Source: Micromussa lordhowensis (taxonomy: Eukaryota; Cnidaria; Anthozoa; Scleractinia; Lobophylliidae). From it: a DNA stretch of 64,000 nt. This document shows positions 11,995 through 23,758 of the stretch, one piece after another. Each line of letters begins with the position of its first letter. Position 1 is the first letter of the stretch. The DNA lies in NCBI GenBank assembly GCA_964020085.1, contig OZ026604.1, forward strand, positions 30,770,618 through 30,834,617, read 5' to 3'. Under the pieces are notes generated by a model. It saw nothing but the letters and a program-made list of their open reading frames with translations, was not told the DNA's origin and ran no database searches. The position numbers were made by a program, and so were the translations under genes.

Positions 11995-13859
11995 GCTGCA
12001 AACCGCGCCTCTTAAAGTGCCCGTGAAGCCGAGCTATGTCAAATTTGCCAAGGGGACCCCCAGCGCGCGTTTTCTGAAATTCTGCAAAGTTGGGACCAGG
12101 GCAAACTACTGCAAAAAGAAGGCCAGAAAAAACACCCTAGCGCCAATGTCATCATGTCCTAACTTAAATTTCCTTAAAGTGCCAACCTGGCAGAACATTT
12201 TGCTGCAAACCGCGCCTCTTAAAGTGCCCGTGAAGCCGAGCTATGTCAAATTTGCCAAGGGGACCCCCAGCGCGCGTTTTCTGAAATTCTGCAAAGTTGG
12301 GACCAGGGATAAAACTACTGCAAAAAGAAGGCCAGAAAAAACACCCTAGCGCCAATGTCATCATGTCTTAACTTAGATTTCCTTGAAGTGCCAACCTAGC
12401 AGAACATTTTGCTGCAAACCGCGCCTCTTAAAGTGCCCGTGAAGCCGAGCTATGTCAAACTTGCCAAGGGGACCCCCAGCGCGCGTTTTCTGAAATTCTG
12501 CAAAGTTGGGACCAGGGCAAACTACTGCAAAAAGAAGGCCAGACAAAACACCCTGGCGCCAATGCCATCATGTCCTAACTAGAATTTGCTTAAAGTGCCA
12601 ACCTAGCAGAACATTTTGCTGCAAACCGCGCCTCTTAAAGTGCCCGTGAAGCCGAGCTATGTCAAATTTGCCAAGGGGACCCCCAGCGCGCGTTTTCTGA
12701 AATTCTGCAAAGTTGGGACCAGGGCAAACTACTGCAAAAAGAAGGCCAGAAAAAACACCCTGGCGCCAATGCCATCATGTCCTAACTAGGATTCCGTGAA
12801 AGTGCCAACCTAGCAAAACATTTTGCTGCAAACCGCGCCTCTTAAAGTGCCCGTGAAGCCGAGCTATGTCAAATTTGCCAAGGGGACCCCCAACGCGCGT
12901 TTTCTGAAATTCTGCAAAGTTGGGACCAGGGCAAACTACTGCAAAAAGAAGGCCAGAAAAAACACCCTGGCGCCAATGCCATCATGTCTCAACTAGGATT
13001 TCCTTGAAGTGCCAACCTAGCAGAACATTTTGCTGCAAATCGCGCCTCTTAAAGTGCCCGTGAAGCCACGCTATGTCAAATTTGCCAAGGGGACCCCCAG
13101 CGCGCGCTTTCTGAAATTCTGCAAAGTTGGGACCAGGGCAAACTACTGCAAAAAGAAGGCCAGAAAAAACACCCTGGCGCCAATGCCAGCATGTTCTAAC
13201 TACAATTTCCTTAAAGTGCCAACCTAGCAGAACATTTTGCTGCAAACCGCGCCTCTTAAAGTGCCCGTGAAGCCAAGCTATGTCAAATTTGCCAAGGGGA
13301 CCCCCAGCGCGCGTTTTCTGAAATTCTGCAAAGTTGGGACCAGGGCAAACTACTGCAAAAAGAAGGCCAGAAAAAACACACTGGCGCTAAAGCCATCATG
13401 TCTTAACTACAATTTCCTTAAAGTGCCAACCTAGCAAAACATTTTGCTGCAAACCGCGCCTCTTAAAGTGCCCGTGAAGCCGAGCTATGTCAAATTTGCC
13501 AAGGGGACCCCCAGCGCGCGTTTTCTGAAATTCTGCAAAGTTGGGACCAGGGCAAACTACTGCAAAAAGAAGGCCAGAAAAAACTCCCTGGCGCCAATGC
13601 CATCATGTCCTAACAAGAATTTCCTTAAAGTGCCAACCTAGCAAAACATTTTGCTGCAAACCGCGCCTCTTAAAGTGCCCGTGAAGCCGAGCTATGTCAA
13701 ATTTGCCAAGGGGACCCCCAACGCGCGTTTTCTGAAATTCTGCAAAGTTGGGACCAGGGCAAACTACTGCAAAAAGAAGGCCAGAAAAAACACCCTGGCG
13801 CCAATGCCATCATGTCTCAACTAGGATTTCCTTAAAGTGCCAACCTAGCAGAACATTTT
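11995..13859 (+). repeat. 9-mer HOR e1-e2-e3-e4-e5-a-b-c-e5 (1865 bp)
   Basis: This is a shortened form of the 11-mer. After c the array jumps directly to an e5 unit (CCCCCAACGCG), so d and g are missing. The next copy, starting at 13860, repeats e1-e2-e3-e4-e5-a-b with the same private markers (GCATGTTCTAAC in a, GCTTAAAG in e3). The pair therefore looks like a tandem duplication with a period of 1865 bp. Confidence 0.88.
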
Positions 13860-15103
13860 GCTGCAAACCGCGCCTCTTAAAGTGCCCGTGAAGCCGAGCT
13901 ATGTCAAATTTGCCAAGGGGACCCCCAGCGCGCGTTTTCTGAAATTCTGCAAAGTTGGGACCAGGGCAAACTACTGCAAAAAGAAGGCCAGAAAAAACAC
14001 CCTAGCGCCAATGTCATCATGTCCTAACTTAAATTTCCTTAAAGTGCCAACCTGGCAGAACATTTTGCTGCAAACCGCGCCTCTTAAAGTGCCCGTGAAG
14101 CCGAGCTATGTCAAATTTGCCAAGGGGACCCCCAGCGCGCGTTTTCTGAAATTCTGCAAAGTTGGGACCAGGGATAAAACTACTGCAAAAAGAAGGCCAG
14201 AAAAAACACCCTAGCGCCAATGTCATCATGTCTTAACTTAGATTTCCTTGAAGTGCCAACCTAGCAGAACATTTTGCTGCAAACCGCGCCTCTTAAAGTG
14301 CCCGTGAAGCCGAGCTATGTCAAACTTGCCAAGGGGACCCCCAGCGCGCGTTTTCTGAAATTCTGCAAAGTTGGGACCAGGGCAAACTACTGCAAAAAGA
14401 AGGCCAGACAAAACACCCTGGCGCCAATGCCATCATGTCCTAACTAGAATTTGCTTAAAGTGCCAACCTAGCAGAACATTTTGCTGCAAACCGCGCCTCT
14501 TAAAGTGCCCGTGAAGCCGAGCTATGTCAAATTTGCCAAGGGGACCCCCAGCGCGCGTTTTCTGAAATTCTGCAAAGTTGGGACCAGGGCAAACTACTGC
14601 AAAAAGAAGGCCAGAAAAAACACCCTGGCGCCAATGCCATCATGTCCTAACTAGGATTCCGTGAAAGTGCCAACCTAGCAAAACATTTTGCTGCAAACCG
14701 CGCCTCTTAAAGTGCCCGTGAAGCCGAGCTATGTCAAATTTGCCAAGGGGACCCCCAACGCGCGTTTTCTGAAATTCTGCAAAGTTGGGACCAGGGCAAA
14801 CTACTGCAAAAAGAAGGCCAGAAAAAACACCCTGGCGCCAATGCCATCATGTCTCAACTAGGATTTCCTTGAAGTGCCAACCTAGCAGAACATTTTGCTG
14901 CAAATCGCGCCTCTTAAAGTGCCCGTGAAGCCACGCTATGTCAAATTTGCCAAGGGGACCCCCAGCGCGCGCTTTCTGAAATTCTGCAAAGTTGGGACCA
15001 GGGCAAACTACTGCAAAAAGAAGGCCAGAAAAAACACCCTGGCGCCAATGCCAGCATGTTCTAACTACAATTTCCTTAAAGTGCCAACCTAGCAGAACAT
15101 TTT

Positions 15104-16138
15104 GCTGCAAACCGCGCCTCTTAAAGTGCCCGTGAAGCCAAGCTATGTCAAATTTGCCAAGGGGACCCCCAGCGCGCGTTTTCTGAAATTCTGCAAAGTT
15201 GGGACCAGGGCAAACTACTGCAAAAAGAAGGCCAGAAAAAACACACTGGCGCTAAAGCCATCATGTCTTAACTACAATTTCCTTAAAGTGCCAACCTAGC
15301 AGAACATTTTGCTGCAAACCGCGCCTCTTAAAGTGCCCGTGAAGCCAAGCTATGTCAAATTTGCCAAGGGGACCCCCAGCGCGCGTTTTCTGAAATTCTG
15401 CAAAGTTGGGACCAGGGCAAACTACTGCAAAAAGAAGGCCAGAAAAAACACACTGGCGCTAAAGCCATCATGTCTTAACTACAATTTCCTTAAAGTGCCA
15501 ACCTAGCAAAACATTTTGCTGCAAACCGCGCCTCTTAAAGTGCCCGTGAAGCCGAGCTATGTCAAATTTGCCAAGGGGACCCCCAGCGCGCGTTTTCTGA
15601 AATTCTGCAAAGTTGGGACCAGGGCAAACTACTGCAAAAAGAAGGCCAGAAAAAACTCCCTGGCGCCAATGCCATCATGTCCTAACAAGAATTTCCTTAA
15701 AGTGCCAACCTAGCAGAACATTTTGCTGCAAACCGCGCCTCTTAAAGTGCCCGTGAAGCCAAGCTATGTCAAATTTGCCAAGGGGACCCCCAGCGCGCGT
15801 TTTCTGAAATTCTGCAAAGTTGGGACCAGGGCAAACTACTGCAAAAAGAAGGCCAGAAAAAACACACTGGCGCTAAAGCCATCATGTCTTAACTACAATT
15901 TCCTTAAAGTGCCAACCTAGCAAAACATTTTGCTGCAAACCGCGCCTCTTAAAGTGCCCGTGAAGCCGAGCTATGTCAAATTTGCCAAGGGGACCCCCAG
16001 CGCGCGTTTTCTGAAATTCTGCAAAGTTGGGACCAGGGCAAACTACTGCAAAAAGAAGGCCAGAAAAAACTCCCTGGCGCCAATGCCATCATGTCCTAAC
16101 AAGAATTTCCTTAAAGTGCCAACCTAGCAAAACATTTT
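15104..16138 (+). repeat. Local b/c amplification: b-b-c-b-c
   Basis: Five successive units read b, b, c, b, c. The b units share GCCAAGC and GCTAAAGCC. The c units share AACTCCCTGG and CTAACAAGAA. This means a single-monomer (207 bp) and a dimer (414 bp) duplication on top of the longer HOR. The boundary tail also switches between AGCAGAAC and AGCAAAAC according to which unit follows. Confidence 0.88.
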
Positions 16139-18001
16139 GCTGCAAACCGCGCCTCTTAAAGTGCCCGTGAAGCCGAGCTATGTCAAATTTGCCAAGGGGA
16201 CCCCCAGCGCGCGTTTTCTGAAATTCTGCAAAGTTGGGACCAGGGCAAACTACTGCAAAAAGAAGGCCAGAAAAAACACCCTGGCGCCAATGCCATCATG
16301 TCCTAACTAAAACTTCCTTAAAGTGCAAACCTAGCAGAATATTTTGCTGCAAACCGCGCCTCTTAAAGTGCCCGTGAAGCCGAGCTATGTCAAATTTGCC
16401 AAGGGGACCCCCAGCGCGCGTTTTCTGAAATTCTGCAAAGTTGGGACCAGGGCAAACTACTGCAAAAAGAAGGCCAGAAAAAGCAACCTGGCGCCAATGC
16501 CATCATGTCGTAACTAGGATTCCTTGAAAGTGCCAACCTAGCAAAACATTTTGCTGCAAACCGCGCCTCTTAAAGTGCCCGTGAAGCCGAGCTATGTCAA
16601 ATTTGCCAAGGGGACCCCCAACGCGCGTTTTCTGAAATTCTGCAAAGTTGGGACCAAGGCAAACTACTGCAAAAAGAAGGCCAGAAAAAACACCCTGGCG
16701 CCAATACCATCATGTCTCAACTAGGATTTCCTTGAAGTGCCAACCTAGCAGAACATTTTGCTGCAAATCGCGCCTCTTAAAGTGCCCGTGAAGCCACGCT
16801 ATGTCAAATTTGCCAAGGGGACCCCCAGCGCGCGCTTTCTGAAATTCTGCAAAGTTGGGACCAGGGCAAACTACTGCAAAAAGAAGGCCAGAAAAAACAC
16901 CCTGGCGCCAATGCCAGCATGTCCTAACTACAATTTCCTTAAAGTGCCAACCTAGCAGAACATTTTGCTGCAAACCGCGCCTCTTAAAGTGCCCGTGAAG
17001 CCAAGCTATGTCAAATTTGCCAAGGGGACCCCCAGCGCGCGTTTTCTGAAATTCTGCAAAGTTGGGACCAGGGCAAACTACTGCAAAAAGAAGGCCAGAA
17101 AAAACACACTGGCGCTAATGCCATCATGTCTTAACTACAATTTCCTTAAAGTGCCAACCTAGCAAAACATTTTGCTGCAAACCGCGCCTCTTAAAGTGCC
17201 CGTGAAGCCGAGCTATGTCAAATTTGCCAAGGGGACCCCCAGCGCGCGTTTTCTGAAATTCTGCAAAGTTGGGACCAGGGCAAACTACTGCAAAAAGAAG
17301 GCCAGAAAAAACTCCCTGGCGCCAATGCCATCATGTCCTAACAAGAATTTCCTTAAAGTGCCAACCTAGCAAAACATTTTGCTGCAATCCGCGCCTCTTA
17401 AAGTGCCCGTGAAGCCGAGCTATGTCAAATTTGCCAAGGGGACCCCCAGCGCGCGTTTTCTGAAATTCTGCAAAGTTGGGACCAGGGCAAACTACTGCAA
17501 AAAGAAGGCCAGAAAAAACACCCTGGCGCCAATGCCATCATGTCCTAACTAAAACTTCCTTAAAGTGCAAACCTAGCAGAATATTTTGCTGCAAACCGCG
17601 CCTCTTAAAGTGCCCGTGAAGCCGAGCCATGTTAAATTTGCCAAGGAGACCCCCAGCGCATGTTTTCTAAAATTCTGCAAAGTTGGGACCAGGGCAAACT
17701 ACTGCAAAAAGAAGGCCAGAAAAAACACCCTGGTGCCAATGCCATCATGTCCTAACTAAAACTTCCTTAAAGTGCAAACCTAGCAGAATATTTTGCTGCA
17801 AACCGCGCCTCTTAAAGTGCCCGTGAAGCCGAGCCATGTTAAATTTGCCAAGGAGACCCCCAGCGCGTGTTTTCTAAAATTCTGCAAAGTTGGGACCAGG
17901 GCAAACTACTGCAGAAAGAAGGCCAGTGAAAACACCCTGGCGCCAATGCCATCATGTCCTAACTAGCATTTCCTTGAAGTGCCAACCTAGCAGAACATTT
18001 T
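15725..18001 (+). repeat. 2277-bp segment, copy 2 of a 7042-bp-spaced duplication
   Basis: This copy matches 8683-10959 monomer for monomer (b c d g e5 a b c d' h h'). Visible single-base differences include GGACCAAGGC in e5 near 16656, and GCGCATG and CTGGTGCC in the first h unit near 17660 and 17733. It overlaps the start of the 1449-bp tandem duplication, so the copying events were layered. Confidence 0.86.
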
Positions 18002-18208
18002 GCTGCAAACCGCGCCTCTTAAAGTGCCCGTGAAGCCGAGCTATGTCAAATTTGCCAAGGGGACCCCCAGCGCGCGTTTTCTGAAATTCTGCAAAGTTGG
18101 GACCAGGGCAAACTACTGCAAAAAGAAGGCCACAAAAAAAACCCTGGCGCCAATGCCATCATGTCCTAACTAGGATTTCCTTAAAGTGCCAACCTAGCAC
18201 AACATTTT
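16760..18208 (+). repeat. 7-mer a-b-c-d'-h-h'-i, copy 1 (1449 bp)
   Basis: Exactly 7 x 207 bp. It is followed immediately by a second copy with the same order and markers, including the truncated-looking A tract GCCACAAAAAAAAC in i and GCCAGTGAAAAC in h'. Two substitutions separate the copies by eye, near 17660 and 17733, both within the first h unit. Confidence 0.92.
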
Positions 18209-19657
18209 GCTGCAAATCGCGCCTCTTAAAGTGCCCGTGAAGCCACGCTATGTCAAATTTGCCAAGGGGACCCCCAGCGCGCGCTTTCTGAAATTCTGCA
18301 AAGTTGGGACCAGGGCAAACTACTGCAAAAAGAAGGCCAGAAAAAACACCCTGGCGCCAATGCCAGCATGTCCTAACTACAATTTCCTTAAAGTGCCAAC
18401 CTAGCAGAACATTTTGCTGCAAACCGCGCCTCTTAAAGTGCCCGTGAAGCCAAGCTATGTCAAATTTGCCAAGGGGACCCCCAGCGCGCGTTTTCTGAAA
18501 TTCTGCAAAGTTGGGACCAGGGCAAACTACTGCAAAAAGAAGGCCAGAAAAAACACACTGGCGCTAATGCCATCATGTCTTAACTACAATTTCCTTAAAG
18601 TGCCAACCTAGCAAAACATTTTGCTGCAAACCGCGCCTCTTAAAGTGCCCGTGAAGCCGAGCTATGTCAAATTTGCCAAGGGGACCCCCAGCGCGCGTTT
18701 TCTGAAATTCTGCAAAGTTGGGACCAGGGCAAACTACTGCAAAAAGAAGGCCAGAAAAAACTCCCTGGCGCCAATGCCATCATGTCCTAACAAGAATTTC
18801 CTTAAAGTGCCAACCTAGCAAAACATTTTGCTGCAATCCGCGCCTCTTAAAGTGCCCGTGAAGCCGAGCTATGTCAAATTTGCCAAGGGGACCCCCAGCG
18901 CGCGTTTTCTGAAATTCTGCAAAGTTGGGACCAGGGCAAACTACTGCAAAAAGAAGGCCAGAAAAAACACCCTGGCGCCAATGCCATCATGTCCTAACTA
19001 AAACTTCCTTAAAGTGCAAACCTAGCAGAATATTTTGCTGCAAACCGCGCCTCTTAAAGTGCCCGTGAAGCCGAGCCATGTTAAATTTGCCAAGGAGACC
19101 CCCAGCGCGTGTTTTCTAAAATTCTGCAAAGTTGGGACCAGGGCAAACTACTGCAAAAAGAAGGCCAGAAAAAACACCCTGGCGCCAATGCCATCATGTC
19201 CTAACTAAAACTTCCTTAAAGTGCAAACCTAGCAGAATATTTTGCTGCAAACCGCGCCTCTTAAAGTGCCCGTGAAGCCGAGCCATGTTAAATTTGCCAA
19301 GGAGACCCCCAGCGCGTGTTTTCTAAAATTCTGCAAAGTTGGGACCAGGGCAAACTACTGCAGAAAGAAGGCCAGTGAAAACACCCTGGCGCCAATGCCA
19401 TCATGTCCTAACTAGCATTTCCTTGAAGTGCCAACCTAGCAGAACATTTTGCTGCAAACCGCGCCTCTTAAAGTGCCCGTGAAGCCGAGCTATGTCAAAT
19501 TTGCCAAGGGGACCCCCAGCGCGCGTTTTCTGAAATTCTGCAAAGTTGGGACCAGGGCAAACTACTGCAAAAAGAAGGCCACAAAAAAAACCCTGGCGCC
19601 AATGCCATCATGTCCTAACTAGGATTTCCTTAAAGTGCCAACCTAGCACAACATTTT
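18209..19657 (+). repeat. 7-mer a-b-c-d'-h-h'-i, copy 2 (1449 bp)
   Basis: Tandem copy of 16760-18208. It ends at 19657, where the next monomer (TTCAAACCGCG, GCTGAGC, ATATTCC) belongs to the irregular region. Elsewhere in block A the a unit follows e5, but here it follows i, so the i-to-a join at about 18201-18216 is the novel junction of the duplication. Confidence 0.92.
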
Positions 19658-22600
19658 GCTTCAAACCGCGCCTCTTAAAATGCCCGTGAAGCTGAGCTAT
19701 GTCAAATATTCCAAGGGGACCCCCAGCGCGTGTTTTCTGAAATTCTGCAAAGTTGGGACCAGGGCAAACTACTGCAAAAAGAAGGCCAGAAAAAACACCT
19801 TGGCGCCAATGCCATCATGTCCTAACTAAGATTTCCTTAAAGTGCCAACCTAGCAGAACATTTTGCTGCAAACTGCGCCTCTTAAAGTGCCCGTGAAGCC
19901 GAGCTATGTCAAATTTGCCAAGGGGACCCCCAGCGCGCGTTTTCTGAAATTCTGCAAAGTTGGTACCAGGGCAAACTACTGCAAAAATAAGGCCATAAAA
20001 AACACCCTGGCGCCAATGCCATCATGTCGTAACTAGGATTTCCTTGAAGTGCCAACCTAGCAGAACATTTTGCTGCAAAGCGCGCCTCTTAAAGTGCCCG
20101 TGAAGCCGAGCTATGTCAAATTTGCCAAGGGGACCCCCAGCGCGCGTTTTCTGAAATTCTGCAAAGTTGGGACCAGGGCAAACTACTGCAAAAAGAAGGC
20201 CAGAAAAAACACCCTGGCGCCAATGCCATCATGTCCTAACTAGAATTTCCTTGAAGTGCCAACCTAGCACAACATTTTGCTCCAAACCGCGCCTCTTAAA
20301 ATGCCCGTGAAGCTGAGCTATGTCAAATATTCCAAGGGGACCCCCAGCGCGCGTTTTCTGAAATTCTGCAAAGTTGGGACCAGGGCAAACTACTGCAAAA
20401 AGAAGGCCAGAAAAAACACCCTGGCGCCAATGCCATCATGTCCTAACTAAGATTTCCGTAAAGTGCCAACGTAGCAAAACATTTTGCTGCAAACCGCGCC
20501 TCTTAAAGTGCCCGTGAAGCCGAGCTATGTCAAATTTGCCAAGGGGACCCCCAGCGCGCGTTTTCTGAAATTCTGCAAAGTTGGGACCAGGGCAAACTAC
20601 TGCAAAAAGAAGGCCAGAAAAAAACACCCCGGTGCCAATGCCATCATGTTTTAACTTCAATTTCCTTGAAGTGCCATCCTAGCAGAACATTTTGCTGCAA
20701 ACCGTGCCTCCTAAAGTGCCCGTGAAGCCGAGCTATGTCAAATTTGCCAAAGGGACCCCCAGCGCGCGTTTTCTGAAATTCTGCAAAGTTGGGACCAGGG
20801 CAAACTACTGCAAAAAGAAGGCCAGAAAAAAACACCCCGGTGCCAATACCATCATGTTTTAACTAGAATTTCCTTGAAGTGCAATCCTAGCAGAACATTT
20901 TGCTGCAAACCGTGCCTCCTAAAGTGCCCGTGAAGCCGAGCTATGTCAAATTTGCCAAGGGGACCCCCAGCGCGCGTTTTCTGAAATTCTGCAAAGTTGG
21001 GACCAGGGCAAACTACTGCAAAAAGAAGGCCAGAAAAAACACCCCGGCGCCAATGCCATCATGTCCTAACTAGGATTTCCTTGAAGTGCCAACCTAGCAG
21101 AACATTTTGCTGGAAACCGCGCCTCTTAAAGTGCCCGTGAAGCCGAGCTATGTCAAAATTGCCAAGGGGACCCCCAGCGCGCGTTTTCTGAAATTCTGCA
21201 AAGTTGGGACCAGGGCAAACTACTGCAAAAAGAAGGCCAGAAAAAACACCCTGGCGCCAATGCCATCATGTCCTAACTAATGTTTCCTTGAAGTGCCAAC
21301 CTAGCAGAACATTTTGCTGCAAACCGCGCCTCTTAAAGTGCCCGTGAAGCCGAGCTATGTCAAATTTGCCAAGGGGACCCCCAGCGCGCGTTTTCTGAAA
21401 TTCTGCAAAGTTGGGACCAGGGCAAACTACTGCAAAAAGAAGGCCAGAAAAAAACACCCCGGCGCCAATGCCATCATGTCCTAACTAAAATTTCCTTGAA
21501 GTGCCATCCTAGCAGAACATTTTGCTGCAAACCGTGCCTCTTAAAGTGCCCGTGAAGCCGAGCTATGTCAAATTTGCCAAGGGGACCCCCAGCGCGCGTT
21601 TTCTGAAATTCTGCAAAGTTGGGACCAGGGCAAACTACTGCAAAAAGAAGGCCAGAAAAAGCAACCTGGCGCCAATGCCATCATGTCGTAACTAGGATTT
21701 CCTTACACTGCCAACCTAGCAGAACATTTTGCTGCAAACCGCGCCTCTTAAAGTGCCCGTGAAGCCGAGCTATGTCAAATTTGCCAAGGGGACCCCCAGC
21801 GCGCGTTTTCTGAAATTCTGCAAAGTTGGGACCAGGGCAAACTACTGCAAAAAGAAGGCCAGAAAAAACACCCCGGCGCCAATGCCATCATGTCCTAACT
21901 AAAATTTCCTTGAAGTGCCAACCTAGCAGAACATTTTGCTGCAAACCGCGCCTCTTAAAGTGCCCGTGAAGCCGAGTTATGTCAAAATTGCCAAGGGGTC
22001 CCCCAGCGCGCGTTTTCTGAAATTCTGCAAAGTTAGGACCAGGGCAAACTACTGCAAAAAGAAGGCCAGAAAAAACACCCTGGCGCCAATGCCATCATGT
22101 CCTTACTAGAATTCCCTTCAAGTGGCAACCTAGCAGAACAGTTTGCTGCAAACCGCGCCTCTTAAAGTGCCCGTGAAGCCGAGCTATGTCAAATTTGCCA
22201 AGGGGACCCCCAGCGCGCGTTTTCTGAAATTCTGCAAAGTTGGGACCAGGGCAAACTACTGCAAAAAGAAGGCCAGGAAAAACACCTCGGCGCCAATTTT
22301 ATCATGTCCTAAGTAGGATTTCCTTAAAGTGCCAACCTAGCAGAACATTTTGCTGCAAACCGCGCTTCTTAAAGTGCCCGTGAAGCCGAGCTATGTCAAA
22401 TTTGCCAAGGGGACCCCCAGCGCGCGTTTTCTGAAATTCTGCAAAGTTGGGACCAGGCCAAACTACTGCAAAAAGAAGGCCAAAAAAAACACCCTGGCGC
22501 CAATGCCATCATGTCCTAACTAGGGTTTCCTTAAAGTGCCAACCTAGCAAAACATTTTGCTGCAAACCGCGCCTCTTAAAGTGCCCGTAAAGCCGAGCTA

Positions 22601-23592
22601 TGTCAAATTTGCCAAGGGGACCCCCAGCGCGCGTTTTCTGAAATTCTGCAAAGTTGGGACCAGGGCAAACTACTGCAAAAAGAAGGCCAGAAAAAGCAAC
22701 CTGGCGCCAATGCCATCATGTCCTAACTAGGATTTCCTTAAAGTGCCAACCTAGCAGAACATTTTGCTGCAAACTGCGCCTCTTAAAGTGCCCGTGAAGC
22801 CGAGCTATGTCAAATTTGCCAAGGGGACCCCCAGCGCGCGTTTTCCGAAATTCTGCAAAGTTGGGACCAGGGCAAACTACTGCAAAAAGAAGGCCAGAAA
22901 AAACACCGCGGCGCCAATGCCATCATGTCCTAACTAGAATTTCCTTAAAGTGCCAACCTAGCAAAAAATTGTGCTGCAAACCGCGCCTCTTAAAGTGCCC
23001 GTGAAGCCGAGCTATGTCAAATTTGCCAAGGGGACCCCCAGCGCGCGTTTTCTGAAATTCTGCAAAGTTGGGACCAGGGCAAACTACTGCAAAAAGAAGG
23101 CCAAAAAAGCAACCTGGCGCCAATGCCATCATGTCCTAACTCGGATTTCCTTAAAGTCCCAACCTAGCAGAACATTTTGCTGCAAACTGCGCCTCTTAAA
23201 GTGCCCGTGAAGCCGAGCTATGTCAAATTTGCCAAGGGGACCCCCAGCGCGCGTTTTCTGAAATTCTGCAAAGTTAGGACCAGGGCAAACTACTGCAAAA
23301 AGAAGGCCAGAAAAAACACCCTGGCGCCAATGCCATCATGTCCTAACTAATATTTCCTTGAAGTGCCAACCTAGCAAAACATTTTGCTGCAAACCGCGCC
23401 TCTTAAAGTGCTCGTGAAGCCGAGCTATGTCAAATTTGCCAAGGGGACCCCCAGCGCGCGTTTTCTGAAATTCTGCAAAGTTAGGACCAGGGCAAACTAC
23501 TGCAAAAAGAAGGCCAGAAAAAACACCCTGGCGCCAATGCCATCATGTCCTTACTAGAATTCCCTTGAAGTGGCAACCTAGCAGAACATTTT

Positions 23593-23758
23593 GCTGCAAA
23601 CCGCGCCTCTTAAAGTGCCCGTGAAGCCGAGCTATGTCAAATTTGCCAAGGGGACCCCCAGCGCGCGTTTTCTGAAATTCTGCAAAGTTGGGACCGGCGC
23701 CAATGCCATCATGTCCTTACTACGATTTCCTTGAAGTGCCATCCTAGCAGAACATTTT
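23593..23758 (+). repeat. 166-bp monomer with 41-bp deletion
   Basis: The unit passes from TTGGGACC directly to GGCGCCAATGCC near 23695. It lacks the whole A-rich tract from AGGGCAAAC to CACCCT (41 bp). No other copy has this junction, so it is a private event that was not amplified. Confidence 0.93.

Larger units (their letters stand above)
3709..19657 (+). repeat. HOR block A: modular higher-order repeats
   Basis: Named monomer types recur in fixed sub-orders. e1: CTTAAATTTCC tail and CCTGGCAG. e2: GGGATAAAAC, 2 bp longer. e3: CAAACTTGCC and CCAGACAAAAC. e4: GGATTCC tail. e5: CCCCCAACGCG and GTCTCAAC. a: AAATCGCGCC, CCACGC and GCCAGCATG. b: GCCAAGC and CACACTGGCGCTAA. c: AACTCCCTGG and CTAACAAGAA. 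d: ACTTCC and GCAAACC, next unit starting after GAATATT. g: AGCAACCTGG and GTCGTAAC. h: GCCATGTTAAA and AAGGAGACC. i: GCCACAAAAAAAAC. The order from 3709 is e1-e2-e3-e4-e5-a-b-c-d-e2'-f-e5-a-b-c-d-g-e5-e1-e2 and so on. Recurring modules are [e1 e2 e3 e4 e5], [a b c], [d g e5] and [d' h h']. Copies differ by only a few bases over kilobases. Confidence 0.93.
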
